Assembly (NCBI GenBank): GCA_013396525.1
Contig: VWYX01000219.1
Span: 372,001 to 436,000, forward strand
Direction: 5' to 3'
Source: Chaetorhynchus papuensis
Lineage: Eukaryota > Chordata > Aves > Passeriformes > Rhipiduridae
DNA: 64,000 nucleotides
The first letter of the stretch is position 1; the number at the start of each line of letters is the position of its first letter. A program made the translations under genes and the position numbers. This document shows positions 60,301 to 64,000 of this stretch, in pieces. The notes beneath the pieces were generated by a model. That model searched no databases, was not told where the DNA came from, and saw nothing but the letters and a program-made list of their open reading frames with translations.

Positions 60301-63300
60301 AACCTGGTCCAGCCTGTCTTGTGGATTTTGGTGCTTCTCGTCCCAGTGAAATCTGCCCCCAGCCCTTCCCAAACGTGTGTGTGACCCTGCTGCCCCTGAT
60401 CCCTGCAACGACCTCCCATCCAAATTTGGACTAATTCCCACTTTGAAAATTCACTCGAGTCCTTTGCTTAGCATCCAGACCTTTTTTTCCCTGAAAGCTG
60501 GCTCCTGGATTGCACAGGCAGCTTGTCTGCCTTCAGCTTAGCTCCTAAGTGACATCTGCACACACGTACAAAAATCCCAGATTTATTTTGGATGGGGAAA
60601 GATGAGAATTTGGCACACACAACCAAACTGCGACCTCTCTGACCACGCTGCAGTTGCAGAGCCTGGTTGCTGGATCTCATTTCATTGCTGCCAATTCCAT
60701 GGGCTCAGTCTCCAGTGGGGTGAGCAGGAGTGACTCCACCGACCGTACAGAGCTACAGCATCTTATATCAGATTAGGATCTTGCCCTTTCTATTAGAAGA
60801 AGGACATAATTTTAATTATCTTGACATGTTTATCACTGTGAGCCTGGGCCCGTTATCTCCACGGGTTCATTCTCAAATGTGCAGAGCTGCAAGAACACGA
60901 TTGTCTTTTTGTAAAATCCCGCTTGAGGTATTTCTGCAGCTGCACTTTGTGTCAAAGGATAAAAAATGTGCAGGGCGACTTTCCTCGCATTGTTGAGCGG
61001 GAGTAGCTGCTCTTTGCTGCGAGCCATTGCCTACACAATGGGGCTTCAGCTATTACAGCTAATTTATGGGTCTGCATGTGTTTACCCTGTCAAACAGTCT
61101 TGTGGGGAGGGTTTAAAGACATCAAAAAAGCGGTTTGTGTTAGTTTCCCTAGAAGTTGCTTTGCTGTGCGGGTTGAAGTGCAAGAGCTACTGGTTTCCTG
61201 TGTGTCAGGGTGACCCCTGACCTCACACAGCAAACCCAGGACTCACCCCAGAGCCACCCAGCCGCTCACGGGATCATGTGTGATTTAAAGAGTTGTCCAT
61301 TGTCACTCAAACCCAGCTACCCTATTGCCTTTTTTACTTCTTTGACCTTTATATCATCTCCACAAAGGTTTTCTTTTTTTTCATTTACATTTTTGATGGG
61401 AATTTGAAAAATTCTTGAAACTTCTGCCTTGTGGTCTGCTCAGTTACCTGCCTGATTCTGCGTCCATCTCACTCTTAGACTGACCAAAGTCACCCTGCAG
61501 ATTTCCTTCTCCCCGTTTGACCAGCTGGGTAGTTTGCATCAGACGTAGTAAATTCCTTGTGAATTATTATTTGTGTTTATTATTTGCTACACCAAAGGGC
61601 CCAGGCATCCTAGGCATGGGGTCCTTGACCAACGCACGGAAAATATTCTCTCTTTCCCACCAAGTTTTACGATCGAAGAACAAAACACAAGATAACTGAG
61701 GCTTGTCAAAGAGCCCCAGACCACAGTGTCAGCCAGCCCTAAATAGTCCCAGCATCATCAGCAGGGCTAAAAATAAGTCCAGCGGGGGTTATTTTCATTA
61801 TTATACTGCCAGAATATGTCTTCTCTAGCACATGACCTCTTTCCAGCCCCATTCCCAAAGCTGCCAGGAGCAGCCTTCCCTCTCCCTCCTCTTCCTCATC
61901 CCTGTCCCACCATTCCCATCCCCTCGGGGAGCCCCACCCGCCGCTCCCGCCAGCCCTGAGGTCCCGCAGGTTGCAGCAGCAGCAGCAGATGGCAGCCGCA
62001 GGGGCCGGGTCACTTGTCACACCGCCGCCGGCCACTGCCTGGAGCCCCTGCCGGCCCCGGGCTCTGCGTTTGTTTGTCTAATGTGGCCCGAAGGGCTGGG
62101 CCCCGCCGGCCCCTCTCGGGTGGCAGCTTCGTCCCGGCCATGCTCGCGCTTTCCTGGATCACACTGCTGACCCCCGGGGCCGGGAGTGTGCTTTCCCCAG
62201 ACAGCAGCTTTCGCCACATTTTTCTGACGGGGTTTGTATAGGTCAAGGCAGAGCCCAGTCAAACCCAGCTCCAGCAACATGGGAAGGAATAAGGCAGCAA
62301 TAACCCGTGCAGGATAAAAGCTCTGCCCCTCAGCAAGCCTAGGATAGCATGGAAATGGCTCAGAAAGTGGCTGGAAGTGGCTTTGTCCCCTTCACACCTG
62401 TGCTCAGCCATTTAGGACAATTTCTGCATCTATTAGTCCCGTGTTGGTCCATGGGGACCCATCCTGGCCTCTCAGCCCAGTGCTGGGGGATGAGGGACCT
62501 TGCTCAGGCAGGTGCAAAGTGCTACTGGCAAAAGGCAGAGAGACAAGTGAGGGTGGCAATGAAAAATTGCTCGTGGTCCCAGGGAATGTTCAGGATCATA
62601 AGAGCACACTATGATCTGTAATTATCAGGCGGAGGTTGGGGAATCAAATACAGCAAGGAGGTTATGAAAAGGAGAAAAGGAACAATGTGGCCAACGATTT
62701 TCAATTTTTCCTACAACAATCGGGGGAAACTTATGTCCAGACTCAGGGTGCAAGTTTAATTTTACCCTTTGCTCTCCTTCCCATCATTCAGTGGAGCACA
62801 ATGGCAGAGACGCAGCCTCCGATGTTTCTCCCTCCCCTGAGGGATGCCTGCTTGCTCCGGTGTGGCAGAGCCCATATCCTGGGTTAAATGCCCTAATCCC
62901 AGGGCTGGAAGAGGAGGTTCCTGTGGTGGGCTCCTGCCTCCTGTGCCCTTTCATTCACTGTTATAAGCGGGAGAATTGCAAATCTCACAAACGGTGCACA
63001 GAGCTGCCGTGCCAAAGAACTGCTTGGTTTATGTACAGCACACAAAAGCTAAAGCTCAAAGCAGGGACACGCCGTGCCCAAGGAGGGGACAGGGGCTGTA
63101 AGTCACTCTGCTGCAGTGACAAACCCGATGGCAGCACTGAAGCAGAGCTCAGCCCCTCACAGCTTCAGGGATGACTGTCCAAGGGAGCCTGGGGATGCCA
63201 TGGGGGGCACGGAACAGCCCTGCCAGCCCCAGGGCTCATCCCACGGCCAATGCAAAGCATGACACCGTGAGAGGAAAGCCGTCAAGAAGCAAAGCCATTC

Positions 63301-63401
63301 TCCCCTCGGAGCAGAATTGCTTTCATAGCTGCACCCCAGCACTTCCCAGCCTCTCTGTCTTTTGCTTAATTAACTACAGAGCTTGTACGATTTTCTTTTT
63401 T

Positions 63402-63406
<5 letters not shown>
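57390..63406. other. Intergenic right part, no supportable gene
   Basis: A CpG cluster at about 57838-57960 contains ACG|GTAAGA, a donor-like junction on the plus strand. AT-rich stretches occur at 59990-60070 and 61370-61420. No coding exon is recognised. Confidence 0.5.
61900..62180. promoter_or_regulatory. Minor CpG-rich patch
   Basis: GC-rich block with several CpGs and a (CAG)n stretch near 61974-61989. Open frames on both strands are short and unlike any protein I recognise. It could be an enhancer or a noncoding exon; nothing decides this. Confidence 0.3.
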
Positions 63407-63433
<27 letters not shown>

Positions 63434-63441
63434 GAGAGAGA
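63407..63441. repeat. (A)27 followed by (GA)n
   Basis: 27 consecutive A residues (63407-63433) followed by alternating GA. It sits immediately left of the CpG island at the window edge. No gene-like sequence precedes it, so a processed pseudogene tail is not supported. Confidence 0.9.
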
Positions 63442-63469
63442 GAAAGAAAACCAGAGAAGAATGCCATTT

Positions 63470-63750
63470 TTGAAAACGCCCCCCGCCTCCGCGGGATCGC
63501 ACGGATTTGCAGCCCCACGGCGGCTTCCGCCACCGCCCGCCCCCGCAGGACCCCGGCGCTGCCCGGCTCCCCCGCACACAGATGTGGGCTTCCCCCGGGC
63601 CCCCGGCGCTGCGCTGGGAAAGGCCAAACCTGCCACGGTCCTTTCACAGCTCTGTCAAGAGCATCACCCCCCCGCTGGGGCATCCCCCGCATCCCGCACC
63701 GTCCCGCAGCGGCAGCCCCGGGCGGTGGGAAGCGCTTCGTCCCCCGCTCC
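63470..63750. promoter_or_regulatory. CpG-rich island at the right edge
   Basis: Abrupt rise in GC and CpG with many C-runs. No coding exon is recognisable inside it. If the known mammalian order GRIFIN-LFNG holds, this may be an upstream or alternative promoter region for LFNG, whose coding sequence is not in the window. A GTGGGAA motif (63725-63731) and a CAGCTG E-box (63790-63795) lie at its right end. Confidence 0.55.
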
Positions 63751-64000
63751 ATCTTTCCTCAGTAGGAAGGATTCCCGGTAAATAAACAGCAGCTGTTGGT
63801 GAACTGGATCTGAGGCTTTTTCCCATTCTCCGACCGGAGCTGTGATTGCGTCCAGGTGTGGGGAGCCGGGGCCGGAGGCTGAGCACTGAGATGCTGGGAC
63901 AGATTTGGCATCGTTCAGTTTGAACAGTGACGGGATGACTCAGGGCTGACCCTCAGCACTGAAAGACAAGGCTCTGTGGGGTGAGAGTGACCATGCCCCA

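Noticed and set aside
63380..63441. Processed pseudogene suggested by the (A)27 tail
   Set aside because: No gene-like sequence or target-site duplication is visible upstream; a simple A/GA microsatellite explains it.
61900..64000. LFNG first coding exon
   Set aside because: Expected nearby from mammalian gene order, but none of the conserved fringe glycosyltransferase sequence is present in any frame.
1..64000. CRISPR arrays, operons or other prokaryotic systems
   Set aside because: The DNA is vertebrate nuclear sequence with spliced genes and CR1 retrotransposon ends; no regularly spaced repeat-spacer structure occurs.

Overview
The window reads as nuclear DNA of a bird. Two truncated CR1 LINE 3' ends carrying the ATTCTATGA-type tail (about 1695-1870 and 14560-14720) are typical of avian genomes. 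Interspersed repeats are sparse, introns are compact, and one gene is a clear avian-type GRIFIN. I cannot fix the species. Most of the 64 kb is intergenic; only two protein-coding genes can be supported, both on the minus strand.

Layout. 1-17.4 kb: no gene, two CR1 fragments, a few microsatellites and AT-rich stretches. 17.5-19.9 kb: a class A peptide-type GPCR with an uninterrupted 442-codon reading frame (18011-19339), a predicted 5'UTR intron (19435-19853) and an upstream ORF. Its promoter side is a CpG island (about 19440-21260) packed with a CA-rich minisatellite, Z-DNA-prone GT/GC sequence, G-quadruplex-prone runs and two short tandem arrays. 21.3-29.4 kb: no gene. 30.05-32.41 kb: GRIFIN, a lens galectin, in four coding exons with a TATA/CCAAT promoter just upstream. 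32.6-63.4 kb: no supportable gene, but small tandem duplications, clustered homeodomain- and forkhead-type motifs, and a 252-bp pure polypyrimidine array containing the only N. 63.47-63.75 kb: a second CpG island at the right edge.

Context. In mammals GRIFIN lies between CHST12 and LFNG (established gene order, recalled, not checked here). If that order holds, CHST12 lies left of position 1 and LFNG starts at or beyond the right edge, making 33-64 kb part of LFNG's upstream regulatory territory. Neither gene's coding sequence is visible. The GPCR is not one I know from the mammalian interval, so it may be a receptor lost or moved in mammals.

There is no multigene system here: the two genes need not act together. 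The most noteworthy items are the unassigned GPCR with NRY in place of the DRY motif, the GRIFIN carbohydrate-site substitution, and several unusual noncoding structures.
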